From Luteitalea sp. (GTDB lineage Bacteria; Acidobacteriota; Vicinamibacteria; Vicinamibacterales; CAVVIG01): 34,824 nt of DNA. The stretch is from NCBI GenBank assembly GCA_009380045.1, contig WHSN01000022.1:1-34824 (forward strand). The letters are read 5' to 3'. The position numbers and the translations under genes are program-made. Below the pieces are notes generated by a model. The model had not been told where the DNA came from. It did not search any database and was given only the letters and a program-made list of their open reading frames with translations. Below, piece by piece: positions 1-7,435 of the stretch (positions are counted from its first letter, which is position 1; each line of letters begins with the position of its first letter).

Positions 1-706
1 CGTCGGCGCCCGCCACGTCGGCGAAGGTCACCTTCGGCGCATCTTTGGCGACCTGGCGGGCCTTGGCCTTGCCGAACTGCATGACCCGGCTGACGCCACC
101 CTGCATGGCGTTGATGAAGAAGAAGAAGATGCCGACCAGCAGGAGGAACACGTCGGCGGGTGACAGCACGAGCGGCATGACGGCCCGGAGCGCCAGCGCC
201 ACGTACATCGCCGGCAGAACCAGCACCAGCTCGGAGGCGCGCATCAACCCGTCGTCAACGGCGCCGCCGACGTACCCGGAGAGGCCGCCGACCAGGCCGC
301 CGACGCACATCGCCGCCAGCGCCGCCGCCACCGAAAGCCCCAATGAGGTGCGCGCTCCGAACAGCAGACGGCTGAAGACGTCGCGGCCGAAGCTGTCGGC
401 GCCGAGGAGCAGCAGCGGCGCGCGCTCGTGGTCCGCGGTGCGCACCAGGCGGCCGTCCACCATCCACTCGAGCGGCACCATGCGCGAGCGATCCTCTTCG
501 TAGCGCTGCTCGAGCTGGTTGACGCGCATCCAGGGATGGATGAACGGCGCCCGCCAGCGGCCGTCTGGTCCGCGAACGTGAACGACAGTGGGCGGGGCGT
601 TGAGGAGGCCCGTGAATCGAGCGTCGGTCGGATGCGGCGCAATCGCCGGAGCGAACAGCGCCCCGAGCGCGGTGACGAGCAGCAGGACCGCGCCAGCCGC
701 CCTCAT
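1..706 (-). CDS. DppC-type ABC permease N-terminal half, in frame with an FtsH-like segment (partial)
   Basis: The frame opens at an ATG overlapping the dppB stop codon (ATGA) and stays open to the window edge, at least 235 codons. Residues 1 to about 185 look like the N-terminal half of a DppC/OppC inner-membrane permease: an N-terminal membrane segment, the GADSFGRDVFSRLLFGAR motif, then SGYVGG and ELVLVLPAMYVALALR. Just after the hydrophobic FLLLVGIF, where DppC normally continues with its permease loop, the sequence becomes FFFINAMQGG, MQFGKAKARQ and KVTFADVAGAD. That is the end of FtsH transmembrane helix 2 and the start of its AAA domain. I read all codons across the junction (around positions 120-145) and found no stop. 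Either the assembly or genome joins two genes at a short shared hydrophobic stretch, or this is a real fusion. The rest lies outside the window. Confidence 0.75.
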   Translation of the reverse strand, partial: MRAAGAVLLLVTALGALFAPAIAPHPTDARFTGLLNAPPTVVHVRGPDGRWRAPFIHPWMRVNQLEQRYEEDRSRMVPLEWMVDGRLVRTADHERAPLLLLGADSFGRDVFSRLLFGARTSLGLSVAAALAAMCVGGLVGGLSGYVGGAVDDGLMRASELVLVLPAMYVALALRAVMPLVLSPADVFLLLVGIFFFFINAMQGGVSRVMQFGKAKARQVAKDAPKVTFADVAGAD

Positions 707-1644
707 TCAGAAAACCGGGGATCGACGGCAACGAGCGCCGCGTCGGAGAGCAACGTGCCGGCAGCGAGAAAAATCGACCCGGCCGCGGCGCAGGCGGCGA
801 CCAGGTAGACATCGCGGGCGCGAAGCGCGTCGAGCATCAGCCGTCCCAGCCCCGGCCACGCCGTGACGATCTCCACCGCGAACGAGCCGCTCAACAGCGT
901 GCCGATCACCAGGCCGTAGACCGACGCGATCGGCCGCAGCCCCACCTTGAGCGCATCCCTCCAGATGATGCGGCGGCGCGAGACGCCCCTGGCGCGGGTG
1001 GCGATCACGAACGGCTGTGACACCGCCTGCCGCATCGCCTGGGCCTGGAGCCGCTCGAACATCGCGCCGATCGGCAGCGCCAGCGCGAGCACCGGCACGA
1101 TCATGTGGCGGACCAGATCGAGCAACGCGCCGTCACTCGTGACCGAGCGCATGCCACCAATCGGCAGCCAGCCGGTCCGCGCCGCCGCGAACACCAGCAG
1201 CAGCGACGTGAGCAGCGGCGGCATCGAGACGAGCACCACCGACGCGGCGCGGATCACGGAGGTGGCCAGGCCGCCGCGCGTGCCGGTGACGACGCCGAGC
1301 GGCAAGCCGACGAGCGTTGCCAGCAGCAGCGCACTGAGCGCGAGGAGCGCGGTGTTGAACGCCCGCTCGGGCACCAGGTCGGCAACCGGACGGTCGTAGG
1401 CCAGCGAACGGCCGAAATCGAACCGTGCCGCCTGGAGCAGCCACCGGCCGTACTGAGTGGCAATCGGTTGATCCAGCCCGTACCGGATGCGCGCCTGTTC
1501 GGCGACGTCGCGGCTGACGCCGACGCCGAGCGTCTCGACGACGAAATCGCCTGGCGCCAGTCTGGTCAGAATGAGGGAAGACGACGAAACGGCGAACACC
1601 AGGAACAGCGCGAAGAACAGACGCCGAACCAGGTATCGAATCAT
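703..1644 (-). CDS. dppB: Peptide/nickel ABC transporter permease, DppB family
   Basis: Inner-membrane permease of a peptide-type ABC importer (BPD_transp_1 family). The N-terminus MIRYLVRRLFFALFLVF is the usual DppB first helix, followed by a periplasmic stretch with GLDQPIATQYGRWL. The core helices start near RAFNTALLALSALLLATLVG, and the cytoplasmic loop RARGVSRRRIIWRDALK resembles the EAA loop that contacts the ATPase. Length (313 aa) is normal. I prefer the ATG at 1644; a GTG six codons upstream is possible, and neither has a clear ribosome binding site. The stop overlaps the start of the next gene by four bases, so the two permeases are probably translationally coupled. The binding-protein gene lies 163 bp upstream on the same strand. 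Confidence 0.88.
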   Translation of the reverse strand: MIRYLVRRLFFALFLVFAVSSSSLILTRLAPGDFVVETLGVGVSRDVAEQARIRYGLDQPIATQYGRWLLQAARFDFGRSLAYDRPVADLVPERAFNTALLALSALLLATLVGLPLGVVTGTRGGLATSVIRAASVVLVSMPPLLTSLLLVFAAARTGWLPIGGMRSVTSDGALLDLVRHMIVPVLALALPIGAMFERLQAQAMRQAVSQPFVIATRARGVSRRRIIWRDALKVGLRPIASVYGLVIGTLLSGSFAVEIVTAWPGLGRLMLDALRARDVYLVAACAAAGSIFLAAGTLLSDAALVAVDPRFSE

Positions 1645-1807
1645 GTTCGGTAAGGTCAGCACACAACCGTTGGGGCTTCTCGCACCCGGTGCTCGCCGAT
1701 TCGGTCACCGCAGGTCGCGACGATCACCGCCGAGCGCGCTGAGATCGCGGTGAAAACGATCGGGGAGAGCCCGTTTGCCTGCTTTCCGGGCCCGCCGATA
1801 GTACTGA

Positions 1808-3589
1808 TCACCTCGGCCGCTCCTGGTGCGCGACCGCGATCGTGTCGGCCGACCACAGCAGCTGCGGCCGGAGCACGGCAGGCGTGAGGTTCACGACTCT
1901 CGACGCGGCCGCGACATAGACGCGAGGCGCGGCGAAGTAGACGACCGGTGCGTGCTCGGCGAAGATCGTCTGGGCTTCGACGAACGCGCGGTGGCGCGCC
2001 TTCTCGTCGAGCGCGGTCGTGTGACGCGCCATGGCGGCGTCGATCCGCTGTTCCCACTCCGTGGCCGGGCTCTTCTGAGCCAGATTCCAGACGTGGGACG
2101 ATCCCCCGCTCAGCCAGAAGTCGGGGCTGAGCGCCGGGTCGGTGTCGGTGGCGCCGAAACGGAAGTAGACGGCGTCGTAGTTCCTTCCGGACAGGAACCG
2201 CTGCACCAGGGCATTGCCGTCGAGCATGACGACATCCATCGTGACGCCCAGCGCATGCAGCTCGTCGCGGATCGTCGCCGCGCCGCGTTCGAGGGCGGTC
2301 TGGCCCTTCTGCGTCAGCAGCGTGAGCCGCGCGAGGTTGCCGCGCCGGTCTTCGAGCAGGCGGTCGCCATTGCGATCGACAAGGCCAATGGTTGCCAGCA
2401 GCGCCTTCGCGCCATCGACGTCGTGCTCGACCTGAGGCACCTCGGCCGAATACCACTTCTTGTTCGCCGGCGTCACAGGACCGAACACCGGCGTGGCGGC
2501 GCCGAGAAACACCGTGTCGGCGAACAGCCGCCGATCGACGGCCATCGAGATCGCCTGGCGCAGTTCGTCGCGCTGAATCCAGTCAGCACGCGGATCGCCG
2601 TCGAACGCCCCTGGCTTCAGGTTGATCCAGAAGCCGTCGGCGTCGAGGCCCGGGCCGAGATCGAAGAGTTGAACCGATCCGGCGTCTGCCGCACGCTTGA
2701 GCGGCGCGTAGTCCTCCGGGCGCACCTCGAACGCCGGCATGTCCGATTGGCCCGCGAGCAGGCGAAGAATCTGGGCATCCTGCTCGGGAACGATCTCCAC
2801 AATGATGCGCTCGAGATACGGCAGCCGGATGCCCGCCGCGTCGCTCCGGAAATACCGCTCGTTGCGCGTGAGGACGATCCGCTGACCGGGCACATACGCG
2901 CTCAGGACGAACGGGCCGAGGCCGGTCACCGCCGACACCGGCGTCGAGAGTCCCCAGGCATCGCCAAACGTGCCGGCGTCGAGCGCCCCTTGCAGCTTGT
3001 GCCTGGGGAGGATCGGCAGGTTGTCGAGCAGCCGCACGCCTGGACCGAACGGCGACGGAAAGGCGATTTCCACCGAGGCCGGATCGAGCGCCGTCACCAC
3101 CAGCCTCGCGCCTTTCACCTGCAGCGAGTCGGCGAGGACGCTCCCCCGATCGTAGGCAGCCGCGAACGAAAACACCACGTCGTCAGCGGTGAACGGCCGG
3201 CCGTCGGCGAAGGTGACTCCAGGCCGGAGCTTCAGCGTGTAGCGGAGACCGTCCGACGAGCGGGTCCAGCTTTCCGCCAGCCACGGTTCCAGCTCCTCGG
3301 TTGCGCGGTTCACGCGGACGAGCTTTCCCTGGGTCAGCAGCGACAACAGTTGTGTGGTGCCGTCCCGCCGGGTGTACCAGGTGAAGGATTGCGGTTCGGC
3401 GCGAACGTTCACGGTCAGCTCGCCGCCCCGTGTCGGAGCTCCTGCCGCGACCCGATCGGCGGCGGTGACCTCGCCTGACACCGACTCGACGGCTTGCGAG
3501 GCGGGCGGCGCCGCGCGGCAACCGATCGCGGCCGCAGCTATGACGCTCATCGTGAGCAAGCGCGACAGGTGGCGTCTGGGTGTGATCAA
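1808..3589 (-). CDS. Peptide ABC transporter solute-binding lipoprotein (SBP family 5)
   Basis: Extracytoplasmic peptide/oligopeptide binding protein that would deliver ligand to the DppB/DppC permeases downstream. After a lipoprotein signal the mature part starts with RGGELTVNVRAEPQSFTW. Family landmarks include LEPWLAESWTRSSDGLRYTLKL, RPGVTFADGRPFTADDVVFS, and later RQAISMAVDRRLFADTVFLG. The start is uncertain. An ATG at 3550 leaves a signal with no positive charge, whereas the TTG at 3589 gives ITPRRHLSRLL, a hydrophobic run and the lipobox AAIGC. I chose the TTG although no strong ribosome binding site precedes it. The longer upstream extension of the frame (to 3784) is low-complexity and not family-like. 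Ligand specificity cannot be read from the sequence. Confidence 0.87.
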   Translation of the reverse strand: MITPRRHLSRLLTMSVIAAAAIGCRAAPPASQAVESVSGEVTAADRVAAGAPTRGGELTVNVRAEPQSFTWYTRRDGTTQLLSLLTQGKLVRVNRATEELEPWLAESWTRSSDGLRYTLKLRPGVTFADGRPFTADDVVFSFAAAYDRGSVLADSLQVKGARLVVTALDPASVEIAFPSPFGPGVRLLDNLPILPRHKLQGALDAGTFGDAWGLSTPVSAVTGLGPFVLSAYVPGQRIVLTRNERYFRSDAAGIRLPYLERIIVEIVPEQDAQILRLLAGQSDMPAFEVRPEDYAPLKRAADAGSVQLFDLGPGLDADGFWINLKPGAFDGDPRADWIQRDELRQAISMAVDRRLFADTVFLGAATPVFGPVTPANKKWYSAEVPQVEHDVDGAKALLATIGLVDRNGDRLLEDRRGNLARLTLLTQKGQTALERGAATIRDELHALGVTMDVVMLDGNALVQRFLSGRNYDAVYFRFGATDTDPALSPDFWLSGGSSHVWNLAQKSPATEWEQRIDAAMARHTTALDEKARHRAFVEAQTIFAEHAPVVYFAAPRVYVAAASRVVNLTPAVLRPQLLWSADTIAVAHQERPR

Positions 3590-4006
3590 CGCACTGTTCA
3601 GCGGCCAGGTCCTCGGCCCGCAGCCTCGGCGTAGGCCGCAGATTCCCGCCTGGCCGCCATGCATCAAGTGTAACCGTTGCACATCGGTGCCGGCTGTGGC
3701 GGCTGGGGCCACCCGCTGCCACGACTCCTGAAGGACCAAATGACACGATGACGCGGTGACGCCATGGCGCCATGCCGGCGTCATTCGACATCGGCTGCGA
3801 ACGCCTCGAGCTTCGTATCGGCCGAAGGGCCTGGCCGGCGCACGCTACGGATGTGCTCGGCCTGTTGCACTGAACCGTCTACAATCGCGTGCGCGAGGGC
3901 GCCCGGCAAGACCATGCGCCCATCGGCTGTTTCCAACAGGTGCTGTTCGACGGCGAGCACCCCCGCGTTGGACCGATCGGATTCACATCTGATGGCGGAG
4001 TGACGC
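3590..4006. other. Divergent intergenic region with nested inverted repeat
   Basis: About 417 bp between the binding-protein gene (minus) and the subtilase (plus). I see no convincing gene. It holds a nested inverted repeat: TGACGCC (3757-3763) pairs with GGCGTCA (3777-3783) and encloses the perfect palindrome ATGGCGCCAT (3764-3773). The stretch just before it, with GACCAAATGACACGATGACG, shares short words with the repeat array at 26.3-26.5 kb. A ribosome binding site GGAG lies about six bases before the subtilase ATG. No clear sigma-70 promoter is visible. Confidence 0.5.
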
Positions 4007-5686
4007 ATGGCCCAGCTTCGAACGGTTCGGCGCGCGGTGCTTGCCGCTGCGCTCATCGCGCTGTCCGCCCTCGCCCACCCGGCGATGGCCGCCGAGCGCG
4101 CACGTCTCAGCGCGGATCTCGCGGATCATCTCGCAGCGGATTCGCAGTCCATCGACGTCATCGTGCACGGCGATCGCGACGAGGTGGAGACGCTTGCCCG
4201 GCGCTACAACGTCGTGGTGACGAAGTTCCTGAAGACCGGCGGCGTGCTGCGGGTCACCGCCGGTCAACTCGCGGCGATTGCCGACGATGGCTCGCAGGAT
4301 CATCTGTCGGCGGACATTCCGATCCGCTCCAGTGCTGATGTGGTCGCCGAGTCGATTGGCGCGGACAAGGTGTGGGCGGGTGCGGGCGTTGCGGGACTGT
4401 CGGGCAAAGGGGTCGGCATCGCCGTCATCGACTCCGGCGTGGACTTCCGGCACGAGGCGTTGCAGCGTCGGGTGGTGGTGAGCAAGGACTTCATCGGTGG
4501 GGATGGCCTGGACCGCTATGGCCATGGCACGCACGTGGCGGCGCTCATCGCGGGGGCGGCGGCGGATGGGTATCGCGGCATCGCGTACGGGGCGAACATC
4601 ATCAGCCTCCGGGTGCTGGACGACGCCGGCGCGGGGATGGCCAGCGACGTCATCGAGGCGATCGACTGGGCGGTCGACAACCGGCGCGCTTACAACATCC
4701 GGGTGATCAACCTGTCGCTCGGGGCGCCGGTGTTGCAGCCGTATCGCGACGATCCGTTGTGCGAGGCGGTCGAGCGGGCGGTCGCCGCCGGCATCGTCGT
4801 CGTCGCGTCGGCGGGCAATGGCGGCGTGACCGGGGATGGCCGGCTGGTGTACGGCAGCATTACCTCGCCGGGAAATGATCCGAGCGTGATCACGGTTGGC
4901 GCGCTCGACGTCCACGGTACGGCGGACCGGTCGGACGACACCGTCGTCAAGTTCAGTGGCAAGGGCCCGACGATGTACGACCTGGTGCTGAAGCCCGATC
5001 TCGTGGCGCCGGGAAGCCGAGTGGTGTCGGCGGAAGCCGCCGGGTCCTACCTGGCGGCGAAGTATCCGGAACGGCATGTGAGCGGGAGCGGGTCGAGCGG
5101 GTACCTGCGGTTGTCGGGGACGAGCATGGCGGCTGGTGTCGTGAGCGGAACCGTGGCATTGATGCTGGAGGGGCGGCCAAGACTGTCACCGCGGGCGGCG
5201 AAGGCGGTGCTGCAGATCACGAGCTCGTTCATCGCTAACGTGGTCCCGTTTGGATCCGGGTTAGGCAGCGTCAATGCCCTGCTAGCTATTCGTTCATCTC
5301 TCGACTCGAAGAAGGCCGGCACGTTCGAAATCGACCGCGATACATCTATCGCGCACGAGCGCCTTGCCGTAAACGAGCTGAGATCCGATCGGCTTCGGAC
5401 GTTTCCTGTCGATCCGTTTCTGGACTCGATCTTCTGGGACGTGGAGTCCCAAAGCATAGTTTGGGACGTCTACGGCTCCTCGATAGTGTGGGATATACAG
5501 TCCAACGTCGTTCTCTCGAACGTTCACAGAAGCTCCGCTGGACCGGGTGCATCAATCGTCTGGGATGCGACCAAAGGCTGGATCGTCGCCACCGCTTCGA
5601 TCGTTTGGGATGTTTATCGACCGACGGTAGCGGTGACGGGGGACATATCTCCACGAGTCGAGGGGAGTTCAATCGTGTGGGATTAG
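4007..5686 (+). CDS. Secreted subtilisin-like serine protease (S8) with C-terminal SIVWD repeats
   Basis: Secreted S8 peptidase of 559 aa. A signal peptide covers residues 1 to about 28 (RRAVLAAALIALSALAHPAMA). An inhibitor-like propeptide follows to about residue 105, then the catalytic domain. The triad is complete: Asp142 in VIDSGVD, His173 in YGHGTHVA and Ser373 in SGTSMA; Asn271 in SAGNGG is the oxyanion residue. After about residue 470 the protein changes to a low-complexity tail with one SIFWD and five SIVWD motifs, the last forming the extreme C-terminus. Similar IVWG-type tails occur in acidobacterial subtilases as far as I recall; their role is unknown to me and an export, anchoring or substrate role is only inference. 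From about position 5220 the DNA is visibly richer in A+T than the first 1.2 kb of the gene. GGAG six bases before the ATG supports the start. Confidence 0.92.
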   Translation: MAQLRTVRRAVLAAALIALSALAHPAMAAERARLSADLADHLAADSQSIDVIVHGDRDEVETLARRYNVVVTKFLKTGGVLRVTAGQLAAIADDGSQDHLSADIPIRSSADVVAESIGADKVWAGAGVAGLSGKGVGIAVIDSGVDFRHEALQRRVVVSKDFIGGDGLDRYGHGTHVAALIAGAAADGYRGIAYGANIISLRVLDDAGAGMASDVIEAIDWAVDNRRAYNIRVINLSLGAPVLQPYRDDPLCEAVERAVAAGIVVVASAGNGGVTGDGRLVYGSITSPGNDPSVITVGALDVHGTADRSDDTVVKFSGKGPTMYDLVLKPDLVAPGSRVVSAEAAGSYLAAKYPERHVSGSGSSGYLRLSGTSMAAGVVSGTVALMLEGRPRLSPRAAKAVLQITSSFIANVVPFGSGLGSVNALLAIRSSLDSKKAGTFEIDRDTSIAHERLAVNELRSDRLRTFPVDPFLDSIFWDVESQSIVWDVYGSSIVWDIQSNVVLSNVHRSSAGPGASIVWDATKGWIVATASIVWDVYRPTVAVTGDISPRVEGSSIVWD

Positions 5687-5827
5687 TTCTGGACTATTCG
5701 TAAGCGTTGCCGACTCGCCCATTCGTTTTGAATAGCTCGAAGCTCGACTCCGTAGGCGCTAGGAAATGCGTACTAGCGACGACGTGTGTGCGGCACGCAG
5801 CCAGTCCGACAGGAAAAACCGACATCG

Positions 5828-5837
5828 GGGGCTAAGG
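5828..5837. repeat. Left direct repeat GGGGCTAAGG flanking the IS4-type element
   Basis: GGGGCTAAGG is repeated exactly at 7280-7289, directly outside the inverted repeats of the insertion sequence. Ten bases fits the 9-13 bp target duplications of the IS4 family. The inverted repeats are offset by about three bases relative to these copies. An alternative reading is that CTAAGG is part of a longer imperfect terminal repeat. Confidence 0.55.
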
Positions 5838-7280
5838 CGCAATGCCTTTCGGAAATTCGCTGACGTGAGATTCCTCTTGTACATTTGTCCGGAAATCGGT
5901 ACTTACGCTGGGGATGTCGACACCATCCTCGAGCGACCGCGGACGATCGCCGACCGGCTTTCTGGGCGCCTGGAAGGAGGTGGTCGGTCCGCGCGGAGTG
6001 CCGAGCGTGGCGCCTCGTCGCGGTCGCAAGCCGCGGGTGCCCCTCACCAAACTGCTGCCGGCACTCACGTGGCACGCGATGCAAGAGACCGGGACGTTGG
6101 CCGAGCACCTGTTTCAGTTGTTCCGCGAGCCGCTGGCCAACAGTTCGTGGTCCGATCGACGGCTGCGCCTGCCGTGGGAGATCTTTGCCGAGCTGATGCG
6201 ACGCGCGTTGCGGCCGCGCGCCAGTGCGCGTCAGCATCGCGACGCGTTTTGGCGCGGCTGGCGGGTGGTCGCCCTCGACGGCACGCAATTCAGTCTGATC
6301 AACACGCCCCAGATCACCGACTCGGTCACGAAGGCGGTCACCCGTCGGGGCCGGGCGGCCTTCGCGAAGATGACCACCGCCGTTCTGCTGGAAGTGGGCC
6401 TGCACAACCCGCTGGCCGCCGCGATCGGTCGCCGCGGCGAATCCGAATGGGCCTTGGCGCAGCGGCTGTTGGCGCAGCTGCCGAAGCACGCCGTGTTGCT
6501 GGGCGATCGGCTCTACGGCGTGATCGCCTTTGTCCGGGCGGCGCAGCTGGCGTGCCGGCGCGTCGGCAGTCACTTCCTGCTGCGCGCGTCGCGGACGGTC
6601 AAGCCGCGGATCCTGCGGCGGCTCAGCGACGGCACCCGGCTGGTGGGCCTGGCGGTCCGGGCGCCGCACCATCCCAGCCGTGTCATGGAGTGGCTCGAAG
6701 TCCGCGAGATTCGCGTGCGGGTCGGCCGGAAGGGCCACCGCGCGCACGAACTGCGGCTGTGGACCAGTCTGATCGATCCCGTCGCGGCGCCGGCGCTCGA
6801 ACTCGCGCGCGTCTATGCGAGTCGGTGGGAACACGAACTCTATTTCCGAGAACTCAAACGGCAGCTGCGCCGGACCGCGGTGCTCCAGAGTCACACCGTC
6901 GAGACGGGGGCGCAAGAAATCGCCGCGCTCGTCTTGGCGAGTGCCGTCTTGGCGACCGAACGCGCCCGCGCGGCCACCGGCACCATCCCGCCCCTGCGCA
7001 TCAGTTTTGGCCAGCTCCTGGACATCGTCCGCGGGATGTGGCTGGTGCTGGGGCCCCTTCGACGACATCTTTACCGATCAGCAGAAGACCCGCGTCGTGC
7101 GCCGTGGCCGCGCCCTCATGCGCCGCAGTCTGACCGGGCCGCGACGGCCGCGCACCTGTCCGCGCGCGGTGCGGCAACCTGTGACCCGTTGGCCTCGGCT
7201 CATGAAGCCGGCATCGATCGAACAACCGTGGGATCTTCAACTCGTCTGACTCGTCGACTGGGAATTTCCGAAAGGCATTG
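5838..7280. mobile_element. IS4-family insertion sequence, about 1.44 kb
   Basis: A single transposase frame is enclosed by a perfect 19-bp inverted repeat, CAATGCCTTTCGGAAATTC at 5840-5858, with its reverse complement at 7262-7280. Outside lie 10-bp direct repeats (GGGGCTAAGG). Length and organisation are typical for IS4. The element separates the S8 protease gene from the TPR/sigma-54 regulator, which would otherwise be only about 0.3 kb apart. Its interior is GC-rich, unlike the flanks on both sides, so it probably arrived after the flanking block. Because its transposase is frameshifted it is probably not self-mobile unless the shift is a sequencing error. Confidence 0.85.
5914..7249 (+). 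pseudogene. IS4-family DDE transposase with a one-base frameshift near the 3' end
   Basis: RNase-H-fold transposase. Asp122 lies in VVALDGTQFSL and Asp198 in VLLGDRLYGV. The glutamate is Glu308 in YASRWEHELYFRELK, which matches the IS4 signature Y-x2-R-x3-E-x6-K exactly. The 5914 frame is good to about 7050 and then loses family resemblance (LGPLRRHLYRSAED). The frame one base later gives LGPFDDIFTDQQKTRVVRRG and the classic IS4 tail CPRAVRQPVTRWPRL, ending at 7249. The break coincides with GGGGCCCC near 7053-7060, where CCCC in place of CCC explains the shift. The IS is therefore either inactivated by a single insertion or carries a homopolymer error; programmed frameshifting is less likely this close to the C-terminus. 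Confidence 0.85.
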
Positions 7281-7289
7281 GGGCTAAGG
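7280..7289. repeat. Right direct repeat GGGGCTAAGG flanking the IS4-type element
   Basis: Second exact copy of the ten-base sequence found at 5828-5837, in the same orientation and immediately after the right inverted repeat. This is consistent with a target-site duplication. Confidence 0.55.
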
Positions 7290-7435
7290 TTGCTCTCAGC
7301 CGATGCTACGGATTCTGTGCCCCGGGCGTCAGCCTTTCGGGACAGAGGCGTTCCGACATTTCGGATTGCACGCAAAACTTGTTCACGCATGACTGGTCAC
7401 AGGACAGCGACAATGCTATCGTCTCCGCGGTACAC

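Noticed and set aside
1826-3478. Long plus-strand frame (550 aa) opposite the solute-binding protein gene
   Set aside because: Arginine-rich shadow of a GC-rich gene; the opposite strand has a clear SBP family match.
3866-3885. TTGCAC ... TACAAT as a promoter for the subtilase
   Set aside because: The spacing is only nine bases, far from the 16-18 needed for sigma-70.
7061-7287. C-terminal extension of the IS4 transposase in the original frame
   Set aside because: It lacks the conserved IS4 tail, which is present in the next frame; the extension arises from a frameshift.
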